Source: Piper betle (lineage: Eukaryota; Streptophyta; Magnoliopsida; Piperales; Piperaceae). From it: DNA of 64,000 nucleotides. The notes under the pieces are model-generated. The model made no database searches and was not told where the DNA came from. It was given only the letters and a program-made list of their open reading frames with translations. Position numbers and translations under genes: made by a program. The stretch's first letter is position 1. Every line of letters starts with the position of its first letter. Location of the stretch: contig JAURVB010013638.1 in assembly GCA_033002965.1 (NCBI GenBank), positions 62,001-126,000 on the forward strand, given 5' to 3'. Shown one piece after another: positions 1 through 12,159 of this stretch.

Positions 1-389
1 GAAACAACCAACAAGGTGATATGCAACATGATGAACACAAAAGCAACAAGGAAAAAAAATAAAGCATGGAGGAAGAAAAAAGAAGAGAGTAACGATGAGG
101 ACGAAAATAAGCTGGTGGGCAGAGGAACGACGCTGATGATGACCTATCTAACATCCAAATCCCCTTACATGATCTCTCTATTTAGCGATTGTGGGTGATC
201 TAGGATAACCGTCACTAACCATAAAATCTCCCATACAACGTCCCATAATCTACAAAAAAATTTGATCCCTAAAAGATTTAACCGAAACCACCCCTAATTC
301 TCTTCCATTGTAACAAAAATATCCACTAAATTCTAACAATAAACTCTACTAATACATCCTCCCCTGTCACAAAGAAACTAATTTTAGTA

Positions 390-430
<41 letters not shown>

Positions 431-509
431 GATATTTCGTGGTTTTCACAACTAAACCTCTCTAACTCAATATAAAATGAAGACTGATTCGTGGGGGCGT
501 CAATCCCAC
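1..509 (+). repeat. Tandem unit copy 1, left part (interrupted by element A)
   Basis: The unit begins at the window edge with the ACAACCAACAAGG box and runs through a TTA tract near 392-430 until CCCAC at 505-509. There element A is inserted. The copy resumes at 3804-4078 after the duplicated CCCAC. The window edge cuts the array, so more copies may lie to the left. Confidence 0.8.
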
Positions 510-2297
510 TGTAACACCCCAATCCGGTTTACTCTCAACCCGGACCGGAACTGTTACAAAGGATCGAACTACTCGTAAACCGATTAAGTTGGCTGACCCA
601 AAACCTAAACGGCTACGACATAACCCTCTCGACGTCTCAAGATGGAGCACGCCGCTAATGCGCAAACAATATATGAATGAGATGCAAAACCCTAACAGGA
701 TACTACGTGAATGTCATGATAATTAACGCACACCAAAATAATTAAAACAGCAATAAAATTCATAAAATCTAGAATAAAACGGACAGAGCCTCCCCTAAAA
801 GTGCAATAAGGGGATGACCTGTTAAAATACGGCACAATATGTATATATATAAAACAACAATTTATATCACACTAGACTTCAAATCAACTACACATATCGT
901 AATTGGCATCTAGCCCACCTGCAATTCATGTTCATCGTGTTTTTGTTCATTTCAACTCAACATAACTGATCATCCTGGACATTGGAACTTTTCCAAAACA
1001 TTTCTAAGAAAATTCATACATTTCTAAACAAGATCTACAAGTCTCATAGCTCATTCATATATACGCAACATGCATATAACAAGCATCATTCAACCCACAT
1101 CAAATCTTACGCAAAAGTCGGCGCGGCACCAGGTATGTGTGTGCAATGCAAGCGCTACTCCTTCGTCGAGGCCGGCATACACCAATCATCATCCTCACCT
1201 ACATATAGTAGAAAAACGTCAGCAACGGGTGTCACTGGTCCGGAAATAACTAATATCAAACTGGAACATGAGAGCAAACTCTCATGGAAAGCAAACCATC
1301 ATATATATCTTCCTCAAGAACTCTCATAAGGGCAACTATAAAGGAGCCGTCGAGCAGCTGACTCAACAGCATCCCCATCTAGCTGGTACTGTGCCGCTCA
1401 CGACACTTCTTTTTCAGTACTTCACGTAAAACTTTTATCCTAAGCCCTCTCCGAACCTCCATATTACTCCTGGCCTTGAGCACGTAGACCGAGCACTCTC
1501 AGGCAGTCGCCTTTAGTACCCTTTGAACCACAAGTCCGGACATGCGCTGTACTAAACAGTACCCGTAAACCTCCACGTCCTCCGGGTGTGAGGAACTCAA
1601 ACGCGGAGTTGTCAGGATCCCTCGGGAATGGAACAGTCCGCTGGCACTAATCCAGAGCCCGCTTTGACTGGCACGGCATCCGCTCATGGTACGTGCAGTC
1701 GACTCATCTTCTCTTGTCTCACTGAAAACTCGATAAAACTATTTATAGGGCTGGGTCGGGATTTATTATAATAGGCCCGAAGGCAACTTGAGGTGGATCT
1801 TATTTTCGAAAACAAACTCGAGGGATCTCATCCTCGAGGGTTATTAATTCCGAAAAACATCGACCAAGTGACCCGTGTTAGGTGGGGTCCAATAAATCAT
1901 CCACCTGACACGTCCTACGATCAATAAATCAAATCAGCAATAGAATGAAGCGATAAAACCTGAGAAGCGTGTCCTAACGGACCTGTCAGAAGCTCCAAGC
2001 GCAGTCTCGTGCCTAGACGGCGAGCTCCTGCAACGTACCTACATGAACATAACTATTTACTAACGCCCATACATATATGATGCACGCCTATGTAACTAAT
2101 ATATCCACATGCATACAATCATCTAATCAAACATGACAATTATTTCGACAATTTCCCTACATCTCTAATTGTCAAGCAAGTTAATAATTTTATCATTTCA
2201 TATGTTATTTATTACCTAGCACTTTTAATTCCAATTTCAAAGCATACCTATTCTAATTAGGTGACAATGGTTTAATCAATTTAATCTGTTTAACTTA

Positions 2298-2588
2298 ATG
2301 TTAGCATACAAAACCTAATTCATACATATTCATAAATTAACTAGTTAACAAGCATTTAATTAACTATTCAATGGTTTACTAACAATTACATAATGTTAGC
2401 ATGCAAAAACCTAATTCATACATATTCATCAATTAACTAGTTAACAATCATTTAATTAACTATACAATAGTTTACTAACAATTTCATTATGTTAGCATGC
2501 ATAACCTAATTCGTACATATTCATGAATTAACTAGTTAACAAGCATTTAATTAACTATTCAATGGTTTGCTAACAATTTCATTACTAA
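2298..2588 (+). repeat. Three tandem copies of a ~97 bp AT-rich unit inside element A
   Basis: The block ATGTTAGCAT...CCTAATTC...ACATATTCAT...TTAACTAGTTAACAA...CATTTAATTAACTAT...TTTACTAACAATT recurs three times in a row, starting near 2298, 2394 and 2491. The copies differ by only a few substitutions. The repeat is not obvious in the other family members, so it may be specific to this copy. Confidence 0.8.
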
Positions 2589-3204
2589 GCATTCACATCA
2601 TACAACACAATTCACACTAATCATCACATGTTTATCATAATCACGATTAATTAAACTAAAATCATGAAATTAATTCAATTAATTCTAATATGCTACCATG
2701 ACCACAATAAGTATGTAATAATCCTAAAAAAAATAAGAAGGAAGAACCAACTCGCGATCGGCGCTGAAATCGGTGCCGACGGACGAAGGCGGCGATTTTC
2801 CGGCGACTATGCCGGCGGTTTCCGGCAGCTCCGGTGGTTTTCCGGTGACTGCTCCGGCGAGGCAATCGGAGGTAGGGGTTAGCACCGCCTCGGTGAGCTG
2901 AACCCAATGGTGGTGACGACGAAGGCAGCCGCGGCGGCGATGGCCACCAACGGCGGCGTCGAGTGCGGCCGGGGCGGTCGGCCGCTCTGATCAGAGCCAC
3001 GGCCGACCCTCGACGGCGGCTCTAAGTAGAGGGGAAAGGTAGGGGAGGTCGAGGGGAGGAACTCCGACGTCACGGCGGCGGCGGTCCGGCGCAGACGGCG
3101 ACGGAATCGCGTCGGGATCGGCGGGAAATCGAGGGCGATTTCCGGCGTTGCGACGGCCGGACGGCGGCCGGGCGTGGTCGAGGCGGCGAGGCGACGGCAT
3201 GGCC

Positions 3205-3265
3205 GGGCTGGGCGGCGTCGACCGGCGGCGAGGTGGCGTCGACCGGCGGCGAGGTGGCGTCGACG
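3205..3265 (+). repeat. GC-rich ~21 bp tandem repeat in element A
   Basis: The unit GTCGACCGGCGGCGAGGTGGC repeats about two and a half times. It generates the repetitive arginine/glycine-rich or proline/arginine-rich ORFs seen in several frames here; these are not evidence of a gene. Confidence 0.7.
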
Positions 3266-3803
3266 GCGGTGGAAAATCCTTAGGGGCGGCGGCGGTGAAA
3301 ACACGGGTGGGGGTTTGGGGAGGAAGACGACGTGGGTAAGGTGATGGCAAAGTTGTAAATAAAACTTGACTCGACACGGGCTCGAGTCAAGAATGATAAC
3401 GGACTCGGAATAAATCCCAGAAAAATCCAGAAAAATTGGGAAAAATCCCATAAACTCAAACAAAATATCACAACATCCAAATGACATGTCGTATAACTAA
3501 TAACCCACCCGAATACCATCTAACGCGTCCTAATGCGTTATTCGGCCTAAACTAATTCTACGGCCACAACATAAAAATAAAATAAAATCACCAACTGTAT
3601 ACTCTCATATCTACTGATAACTCAGTCTGCTGATGCGTATCTGACGCTATCATCGATACTTGGGTATACATAAACCCTCATAGCACGTGCGCACGGTCGG
3701 CCTCGGCCCCGCACACGTGTTCTGAAAGCTGAACCGACTCAAACTACGGTCAAACCGACCGGCTAACAATTATAAAACCCTGACTCGAGTCGTGGGTTTT
3801 ACA

Positions 3804-4078
3804 CCCACGCTCGAACATTGTCCTTGTAATCGAATGGTCCGGATTAAATGTGTCCCAAGAAAGGGTTCTCCCTTGCTTGAGTAACCTTTTGTTTAGGAAT
3901 CAACTCTTGGGGGTGTGGTGAGATGAGACCATGCCGCGTGTTGATCATTGTGGGGAGGTTTGATCTTTTTTAAAAAAAGTGTGATTTAATATGAGCTTGT
4001 ATATGGTTCAAATTAATTTTTGGTTGGATTAGTTAATCTGAGCTCTTATAACTATATATGTTTTTTAAAAATAAAACC
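3804..4078 (+). repeat. Tandem unit copy 1, right part
   Basis: The sequence begins with the second CCCAC target duplication and continues GCTCGAACATTGTCC through the CCCAAGAAAGGGTTCTC block to the TATATATGTTTTTTAAAAATAA end of the unit. It is the continuation of the copy cut at 509. Confidence 0.8.
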
Positions 4079-4498
4079 AAAAACAACCAACAAAGTAATA
4101 TGCAACATGATGAACAAACAAATGATGAGGAAAATAAATAAAGAAGTATGGTGGAAGAAAAAGAAGAGAGTAACGATGAGGAGGAAAAGAAGAAGGTGGG
4201 CAGAGGAACGACACCGATGATGACCTACTTAATATCCAAACCCTTTTACACGATCTCTATATTTAGTGATTACGGGTCATCTCTATATTTAGTGATTAAG
4301 GGTGATCTATGATAACCGTCACTAACCATAAAATATCTCATACAACACCCCATAATCTACAAAAAAAATTGATCCCAAAAAGATCTCACCGAAACCTCCT
4401 CTAATTCTCTTTCATTGTAACCAAAATATCCACTAAATTCTAACAATAAACTCTACTCATACAACCTCCCTCATCCAAGAGAAATTTATTTATTTATT

Positions 4499-4546
<48 letters not shown>

Positions 4547-4894
4547 TCGTAGTTTTTACAACCAAACCATCTAACTCAATATAAAACAAAGACGAATTCG
4601 CGGGGGTGTCAATCCCGCGCTCAAACATTGTCCTTGTAATCAAATGGTCTGGATTAAATGTGTCCCAAGAAAGGGTTCTCTCATGATCTGGTAACTTTTT
4701 GTTTAGGAATCAACTCTCGGGGGTGTGGTGAGATGAGACCATGCCGTGTGTCAATCGTTGTGGAGAGGGTTTGAATTTTGTTTTTAAAAAGTGTGATTTA
4801 ATATGAGCTCAAATATGGCTCAAATTAATTTTTGGTGGGAATAGTCAACCTGAGTTCTTATAACTATATATGCTTTTTAAAAAATAAGACCAAA
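4079..4894 (+). repeat. Tandem unit copy 2
   Basis: This is a complete copy of about 816 bp, with a TTTA/TTA microsatellite at about 4487-4546. It contains a small duplication of the CTATATTTAGTGATTA box near 4255-4295. A basic lysine/arginine-rich reading frame in the purine-rich part is a by-product of composition. Confidence 0.8.
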
Positions 4895-5515
4895 AACAAC
4901 CAACAAGGACATATGCAACATGATGAAGAAACGAATAACAAGGAAAATAAATAAAGAAGTATGGAGGAAGAAAAAAGAAGAGAGTATCGATGAGGAGGAA
5001 AAAGAAGAAGGTGGGCTGAGGATCGACACCAATGATGACATCTTTACACGATATCTATATTTAGCGATTGAGGGTGATCTTGGATAACCATCACTAACCA
5101 TAAATTATCTCGGACAACATCCCATACTCTACAAAAAAATTTGATCCCTAAAAGATATCATCGAAACCTCCTCTAATTCTCTTTCATTGTAACCAAAATA
5201 TCCACTAAGTTCTAACAATAAACCCTACCCATACAACCTCCCCCATCTAAGAGAAAATTATTTTATTATTATTATTATTGTTGTTGTTATTAATATTATT
5301 ATCATTATCTTTATTATTATTATTGTTATTTCGTAGTTTTTACCTTTAACTCAATATAAAATGAAGACAGATTCGCGGGGATGTCAATCCCACTCTCTAA
5401 CATTGTCATTGTAATCGAATGGCCCGGATTAAATGTGTCCCAAGAAAGGGTTCTCTCTTGGTCGGGTAACCTTTTGTTTTGGAATCAACTCTCGGGGGTG
5501 TGGTGAGATGAGACC
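4895..5515 (+). repeat. Tandem unit copy 3, shortened
   Basis: The copy is about 620 bp, some 190 bp shorter than its neighbours. The part between GATGAGACCA and AATAAGACCA of a normal unit is absent. The two flanks are joined at the shared AGACCA at 5511-5516, so copy 4 starts immediately. Confidence 0.8.
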
Positions 5516-5980
5516 AAAAACAACCAACAAGGTAATATGCAACATGATGAAGAAACAAATAATGAGAAAAATAAATAAAGAAGTATGGAGGAAGAAAAAG
5601 ATGAGAGTAACGATGAGGACGAAAAGAAGAAGGTGGGCATTGGAACGATGCCGATGATGACCTATTTAATATCCAAACCCCTTTACACGATCTCTATATT
5701 TAGCGATTGAGGGTGATATAAAATAACTATCACTAACCATAAAATATCTCATACAATGTCCCATAATCTACAAAAAAGTTTAATCCTTAAAAGATTTCAC
5801 TGAAACCTCCTCTAATTCTCTATCATTGTAACGAAAATATCCACTAAATTCTAACAATAAACTCTACCTATACAACCTCCCCCATCCAAGAGAAAATTAT
5901 TTGATTATTATTATTATTATCATTACATTATTATTATTATTATTATTATTATTATCATTATTATTATTATTATTATTATT

Positions 5981-6016
<36 letters not shown>

Positions 6017-6360
6017 ATTTCGTAGTTTTTACGATCAAACCCTCTAACTCAATATAAAACGAAGACTAATTCGCGGAGGCATCAATCCCGCGCTTGAATA
6101 TTGTCCTTGTAATTGAATGGTTTGGATTAACTGCGTCCCAAGAAAGGGTTCTCTCTTCTCGGGTAACCTTTTGTTTAGGAATTAACTCTCGAGTGTGCGG
6201 TGAGATGAGACCATGCCGTGTGTCAATCGTTGAGGGGAGGGTTTGTATTTTTTAAAAAAATCTTTATTTAATACGAGCTCGTATATGGCTTAGATTAATT
6301 TTTGGTGAGAATAGTCAATCTGAGTTCTTATCACTATATATGTTTTTTAAAAATAAGGCA
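5516..6360 (+). repeat. Tandem unit copy 4
   Basis: This copy is about 845 bp. Its extra length is mainly an expanded compound microsatellite at about 5897-6017, (TTA)n followed by (TTG)n. Confidence 0.8.
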
Positions 6361-6739
6361 AAAAACAACCAACAAGGTAAATACAACATGATGAAGAAAC
6401 AAATAACGAGGAAAACAAATAAAGAAGTATGGAGAAAGAAAAAGAAGAGAGTATCGATGAGGAGGAAAAAGAAGGTGGGTAGAGGAACAACCCCGATGAT
6501 GACCTACTTAATATCCAAACCCCTTTACACGATATCTATATTTAGTGATTGAGGGTGATCTAGGATACCCGTCACTAACCATAAAATATCTTATACAACA
6601 CCCCCCCATAATCTACAAAAAAATTTGATCCCTAAAAGATCTCACCGAAACCTCCTCCAATTCTCTCTCATTGTAACCAAAATATCCAATAAATTCTAAC
6701 AATAAACCCTACCCATACAACCTACCCGTCCAAGAAAAA

Positions 6740-6784
<45 letters not shown>

Positions 6785-7123
6785 CTACTTTTTACAACCA
6801 AACCCTCTAACTCAATATAAAATGAAGACTGATTCGCGGGGACGTCAATCTCGTGCTCGAACATTGTCCTTGTAATCGAATGGTCCGGATTAAATGTGTC
6901 CCAAGAAAGGGTTCTCTATTGCTCGAGTAGCCTTTTGTTTAGGAATCTACTCTCAAGAGTGCAGTGAGATGAGACCATGCCGTGTGTCGATCATTGAGAG
7001 GAGGGTTTGAATTTTTTTTAAAAAAAGTGTGATTGAATATGAGCTCGTATATGGCTCAAATTAATTTTTGGTGGGAATAGTCAATCTTAGCTCTTATAAC
7101 TATATAAGTTTGTAAAAAATACT
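6361..7123 (+). repeat. Tandem unit copy 5
   Basis: A near-complete copy of about 763 bp with a TTA tract at about 6738-6784 and a C8 run near 6600. Confidence 0.8.
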
Positions 7124-7601
7124 AGAAACAACCAAGAAGGTGATATGCAACATGATGAACAAAAACAACAACGAAAATAAATAAAGAAGAATGGAGAAGA
7201 AAAAAGAAGAGAGCAACGATGAGGGGGAAAAGATGCATGTGAGCAGAGGAACAACGCCAATGATGACCTACCTAACATCCAAATCCCTTTTCATGATCTC
7301 TGTATTTAGCAATTGAGGGATGTCCCATAATCTACAAAAAATTTGATTCCTAAAAGATATCATCGAAACCTCCCCTAATTCTTTTCTATTGTAACAAAAT
7401 ATCTACTAAATTGTAACAATGAACTCTACCAATACATCCTCCCCTGTCCAAGAGAAAATAATTTTATTATTATTATTTTATTTTTATTTTTATTATTGAT
7501 ATTTCATGGTTCTTACAATCGAACCCTCTAACTCAATATAAAACGAAGACTGATTCGCGGGGGCGTCAATCCCGTGCTCAAACATTGCCCTTGTAATTGA
7601 A
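7124..7601 (+). repeat. Tandem unit copy 6, left part (truncated at element B)
   Basis: The unit runs to the TTGTAATTGAATG box and stops at about 7601, where element B sequence begins. A further short piece of the unit, AGGAGGGTTTGAATTTTTT onward, follows element B at 10480-10608. The roughly 120 bp that normally lie between these points are missing. Confidence 0.75.
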
Positions 7602-7872
7602 TGTGAATCGAACCGGCATGTTATTGGCCCCAGTTAGGTCAGCTAACCCAAACCCAACTCGTGCGGGTCTAATGTCGGCGTTTTAAGATGGAGATACGAC
7701 TCGCCATGCATAAATGAATGCACAAAACCCCAATATGATATTTTATAGATGACATGCAAACTAATTTACACACCAATACAATTACGATAAAAATCAATAA
7801 AAAATCTAAAAATAAAATGGATAGAGTCTCCCCTAAAAGTACAATTAGGGGCCACCCTGTCAAATCAAAATA

Positions 7873-7937
<65 letters not shown>

Positions 7938-10479
7938 AACAACTTCATTCACACAAAATCTAATATGCTATAAACTCATTTTGAAACTTGAGTCTCAACC
8001 CACCTGGGCATTCTATTCATACCTCTTATCAGTTCTGGGTCTTGACCCACTTGTTGTACATATTCAATGTCTAAACATATTTAATAAAACATATATATAT
8101 ATATATATTAACATATCATCATTAGCAATTTTTGTACTACAGCAGACATCATATCACATCATATTTCAATATAATAAAATCATAACAAAATATTAACCAT
8201 CCTATTGTATGAGATGTATGTGCAAGTGACATCATTGCTCCTCTGTCTAGACTGGTACATCCAACTCTTGGTTATCACCTACATATAGGATAAAAACACG
8301 TTAGTAACAAGCATTACTGGTCCAAAATATAACTATAATAAATTGGCTATGAGAACAAACTCTTATATGAAAGAAAACACACATATACTTTTGTGAACTC
8401 TCTGAAGGGCACCTACTGAGGAGCCACTAGGCTGCAGACCTAATAGCATCCCAAACTGTCTGCTTTGCTGATGCCTCTTTTGGCATTTTTCTCATTTCAT
8501 TTTTCTCTAGTCCATTGGGATTACATGTATGTCCTAAACCCTCTCCTTTCCTCCATAATTCTCCTGGCCTTGAGCATGAAGGTCGAGTACTCTCAAGCAA
8601 TCGCCTTTAGTACACCCCAAGTCTGGACATGCACTGTAGTTAACAGTACCTATAAACCTCCACATTCTCCGAGTGTGAGAAACTCAAATGCGAAGTTGTC
8701 AAGATCCCTTAGGAATGGAACAATCTGCTCACTAATCTAGAGCCCACTTTGACTGTCACAACATCTGCTTATAGTACGTGCAAGTTGGTTTATCCATCTC
8801 TTGTCTCATTGAAAACTCGATAAAATTATATATATAAGCCTAGGAAGGGATTCATAGAATAGGCCCGAAGGCAACTTGCGGTGGATCTTATTTTCGAAAT
8901 CATTCTCGAGAGATCTCATCCTCGAGGGTTTATTAATCCAGAAAACTATTTAACAAAATGACCTGACTTAAGAGGGATTCAATAAAACACTACTGAACCT
9001 GTCCTGTAGGCACTAAAACAAACATACAATAGTATAAAACGGACGAGTCCTAAACGAGCCTAATAGAAGCTCCAAGCGTATCCTCGCGCCTAGGCAGCAA
9101 GCTCCCACTCGTAGCTACACATCAAATTTATAATTTAACGCCCGCTAACTGAATGATGCATCAACTCAACATGACCATTACACTCTCAACAATCAAATAA
9201 TCATAAATGTGAAAATAATTTTAACTCATCCTATTCATACCAATTTTATAGTGTTCTTCTAAGTTACATTGTACTCGATTAGCATGTGCAGATTAAATTT
9301 ACCTCATTCAATCACTGGCATTCATTTGCTATTAATCACATCATGCAATTGTCACTTCATTCATAATCTGACATTTATCATGACAATTAATCAATCCCAG
9401 CATGTTGTGCCGACAATCGACGACAGCTAGGGTTTTGTCGCTCGTCTCAGAGCTTGAATTCAGCACTCATCGGAGTCCAAAGTTTGATCGGATTCAACTG
9501 AATGAGCTCCGCGGAAGATCTGGTGAATTCCACCGAATCCAATTTTCCAGCGATTTTTTGACAGGTCTCAGTAGTTTTTCGGCAGCATCTCTTGGGAGAA
9601 TAGCAGGGGTATTAGGTACCGTTGGAACTGGCTTTGCGAGCCCGACACATTTACTACATCGATGTGGTCGGCGGAGGTGGTGGCTCACCGAAAAATAGTT
9701 AAAACAAAGGCAGCGGTGGTGGGTGACTAGATCCGGCCAGCCGAAGCGGCGATGAGCTCCGCTCCAGTCGGGGAAGGTGTTGAAGGTGTCGAGGCAACCA
9801 CTAGATCATTGTGGCGACAGTCGCCAACAGCGTGATCGGCGATAGAAGCGCAGCGCAAGGGCACGGCCGGGGTGCTCGGGGCGGCATGGCAACACCGCGG
9901 CAAAGCATGGTGGCAATGATCGGCAGCATGTGGGCATCGGCAACGGCAACAACAAGCAAAAGGGGTGGCACGACAAGGGTTTAGATGGGGAAGAAGGAAA
10001 AGGGTCGTGGGGTGGTCAATGGCAATATGATAAAAAACTTGACTCAAGCCGGACTCGAGTCAAAATAATAACTAGTTCAAAATAATTCTAAAACAAAATA
10101 CAGAAAAATAGTGAAAATCCCATAAAATATGTCACACACTATAACACAACAATGACATGCTCTGTAACTATTAGCCCACCCAAACTACCTCATAACGGGT
10201 CATGACGCGATAAATGACCTAAAACTTATTCTACGATCTACTATATACAAAAATAAATAAACTGTAAACTGGCATACTCTCATATATTCTGATAACTCAT
10301 TTTTTCTACTATATTCATGACATTATCATCATAAAATTGGGTACACATGACCATCATGGCTCATACACGCGACCGGCGTCAGCATAGTACACGTGTTTTG
10401 AAACTAACTCGACTCAAACTGATTATTGAACTGATCGGTTCATAAGCATAAAACCCTGACTCGGATCGTGGGTTTTGCA
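7602..10479 (+). mobile_element. Element B: TGTAACACCCC-family copy, 5' end lost
   Basis: It is homologous to element A along its length. Shared landmarks are the CAAGATGGAG-type box, the CTCCTGGCCTTGAGCA box, the CTCGAGGGTTTATTAAT box, a GC-richer right part, and a right end CTGACTCGGATCGTGGGTTTTGCA. The expected TGTAACACCCC start is absent, and the flanking tandem unit lacks about 120 bp, so a deletion has removed the left junction. No target duplication can therefore be read. A long TA tract at 7876-7935 is probably a later expansion. No coding region is recognised. Confidence 0.7.
7876..7935. repeat. (TA)n microsatellite
   Basis: About 60 bp of alternating TA lie within element B. The tyrosine/isoleucine ORFs on both strands here are low-complexity artefacts. 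Confidence 0.9.
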
Positions 10480-11394
10480 AGGAGGGTTTGAATTTTTTAA
10501 AAAAAAGTGTGATTTAATATGAGCTCGTATATGGCTCAGATTAATTTTTGGTGGGAATAGTCAATCTAAGCTATTATAACTATATATGTTTTTTAAGAAA
10601 ATAAGACCAGAAACAACCAACAACATAATATGCAGCATGATGAAGAAACAAATAACGAGGAAAATAAATAAAGAAATATGGAGGAAGAAAAAGAAGAGAG
10701 TAACGATGAGGAGGAAAAGAAGAAGGTGAGCATAGGAACGACGCCGATGACCTACTTAATAACTAAACCCTATACACGATCTCTATATTTAGTGATTGAG
10801 GGTGATATAGGATAACCGTCACTAACCATAAAATATCTCATACAACGTCCCATAATTTACAAAAAAAATTGATCCCTAAAAGATCTCAGTGAAACCTCCC
10901 CTAATTCTCTTTCATTTTAACCAAAATATCCACTAAATTCTAACAATAAACTCTCCCCATACAACCTCCCCCGTCTACAAGAAAATTATTTTATTTATTT
11001 ATTTGTTTATTTATTTATTTATTTATTTATTATTATTATTATTTTTATTATTTTGTAGTTTTTATAACCAAACCCTCTAACTCAATATAAAACGAAGACT
11101 GATTCATAGGGGCGTCAATCTTACGCTCAAACATTGTCTTTGTAATCGAATGGTCCAGATTAAATGCGTCCTAAGAAAGGGTTCTCTCTTGTTCTGTTAA
11201 CCTTTTGTGTAGGAATCAACTATCGGGGGTGCGTGAGATGAGACCATGCCGTGTGTCGATCGTTGATGGGAGGGCTTGATTTTGTTTTTTTTAAGTGTGA
11301 TTTAATATGTGCTCGTATATGGCTCAGATTAATTTGTGGTGGGAATAGTCAATCTGAACTCTTATAATTGTATATGTTTTTAAAAAAATAAGAC
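10480..11394 (+). repeat. End of tandem unit copy 6 and complete copy 7
   Basis: 10480-10608 is the tail of copy 6. Copy 7 runs from about 10609 to 11394 (about 786 bp), with a TTTA/TTA tract at about 10984-11052. Order and strand match the other units. Confidence 0.75.
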
Positions 11395-11775
11395 CAGAAA
11401 CAACCAACAAGGTGATATGCAACATGATGAAGAAATAAACAACGAGGAAAATAAATAAAGAAGTACGGATACAGAAAAAAGAAGACAGTAACGATGAGGA
11501 GGAAAAGAAGCAGGTGGGCAGAGGAACGACACCGACAATGACCTACTTAACATCCAAACCCTTTTGCACGATCTCTATATTTAGCAATTGAGGGTGATAT
11601 AGGATAACCGTCACTAACCATAAAATCTCTCATACAACGTCCCATAATCAACAAAAAAATTTTGATACTTAAGATCTCACAGAAACCTCCCCTAATTCTC
11701 TTCCATTGTAATAAAAATATCCACTAAATTCTAATAATAAACTCTACCCATACAACCTACCCCGTCTTAGAGAAA

Positions 11776-11838
<63 letters not shown>

Positions 11839-12159
11839 TATTGTTATTTCGTAGTTTTTACAACCGAACCCTCTAACTCAATATAAAACGAAGACCGATT
11901 TGTGGGGGCGTCAATTCCGTGCTCGAACATTGTCCTTGTAATCGAATGGTCCGGATTAAATGTGTCCCAAGAAAGGGTTCTCTCTTGGTCGGGTAACCTA
12001 TTGTTTAGGAATCAACTCTAGGGGGTTCAATCAGATGGGACCATGCCACTTGGTGATCATTAAGGGGAGGGTTTGAATTTCTTTTTAAAGAAAGTGTAAC
12101 TTTAATATGAGCTCGTATGTGGCTCAGATGAATTTGAGGTGGGAATAGTGAATCTGAGC
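11395..12159 (+). repeat. Tandem unit copy 8, left part (interrupted by element C)
   Basis: The copy carries a TTA tract at about 11778-11848 and runs to TGAGC at 12155-12159, the target site of element C. It resumes at 18081-18115 with TGAGCTCTTATAAG and the unit end. Confidence 0.8.

Larger units (their letters stand above)
510..3803 (+). mobile_element. Element A: TGTAACACCCC-family insertion, solo-LTR-like
   Basis: The element starts TGTAACACCCC and ends GGGTTTTACA. It is flanked by an exact 5-bp duplication, CCCAC, at 505-509 and 3804-3808. Removing it plus one CCCAC restores the uninterrupted tandem unit seen in other copies. TG...CA ends and a 5-bp duplication are typical of LTR retrotransposons. 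I see no internal pair of long terminal repeats, primer-binding site or pol coding, so a solo LTR about 3.3 kb long, or a non-autonomous derivative, fits best. The interior has an AT-rich left half, a three-copy ~97 bp tandem repeat, and a GC-rich block at about 2750-3330. The ORFs in the GC block are frame shadows of biased composition. Confidence 0.8.

Noticed and set aside
2662..3519. Several long ORFs on both strands in element A (up to 202 codons)
   Set aside because: They lie in the GC-rich block and its 21-bp repeat; equivalents in D and E are not conserved in frame.
16..6552. Repeated lysine/arginine-rich ORFs in tandem copies 1, 2, 4 and 5
   Set aside because: They come from the purine-rich box of the unit. 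Frames are broken in copies 3, 6, 7 and 8, and no known domain is present.
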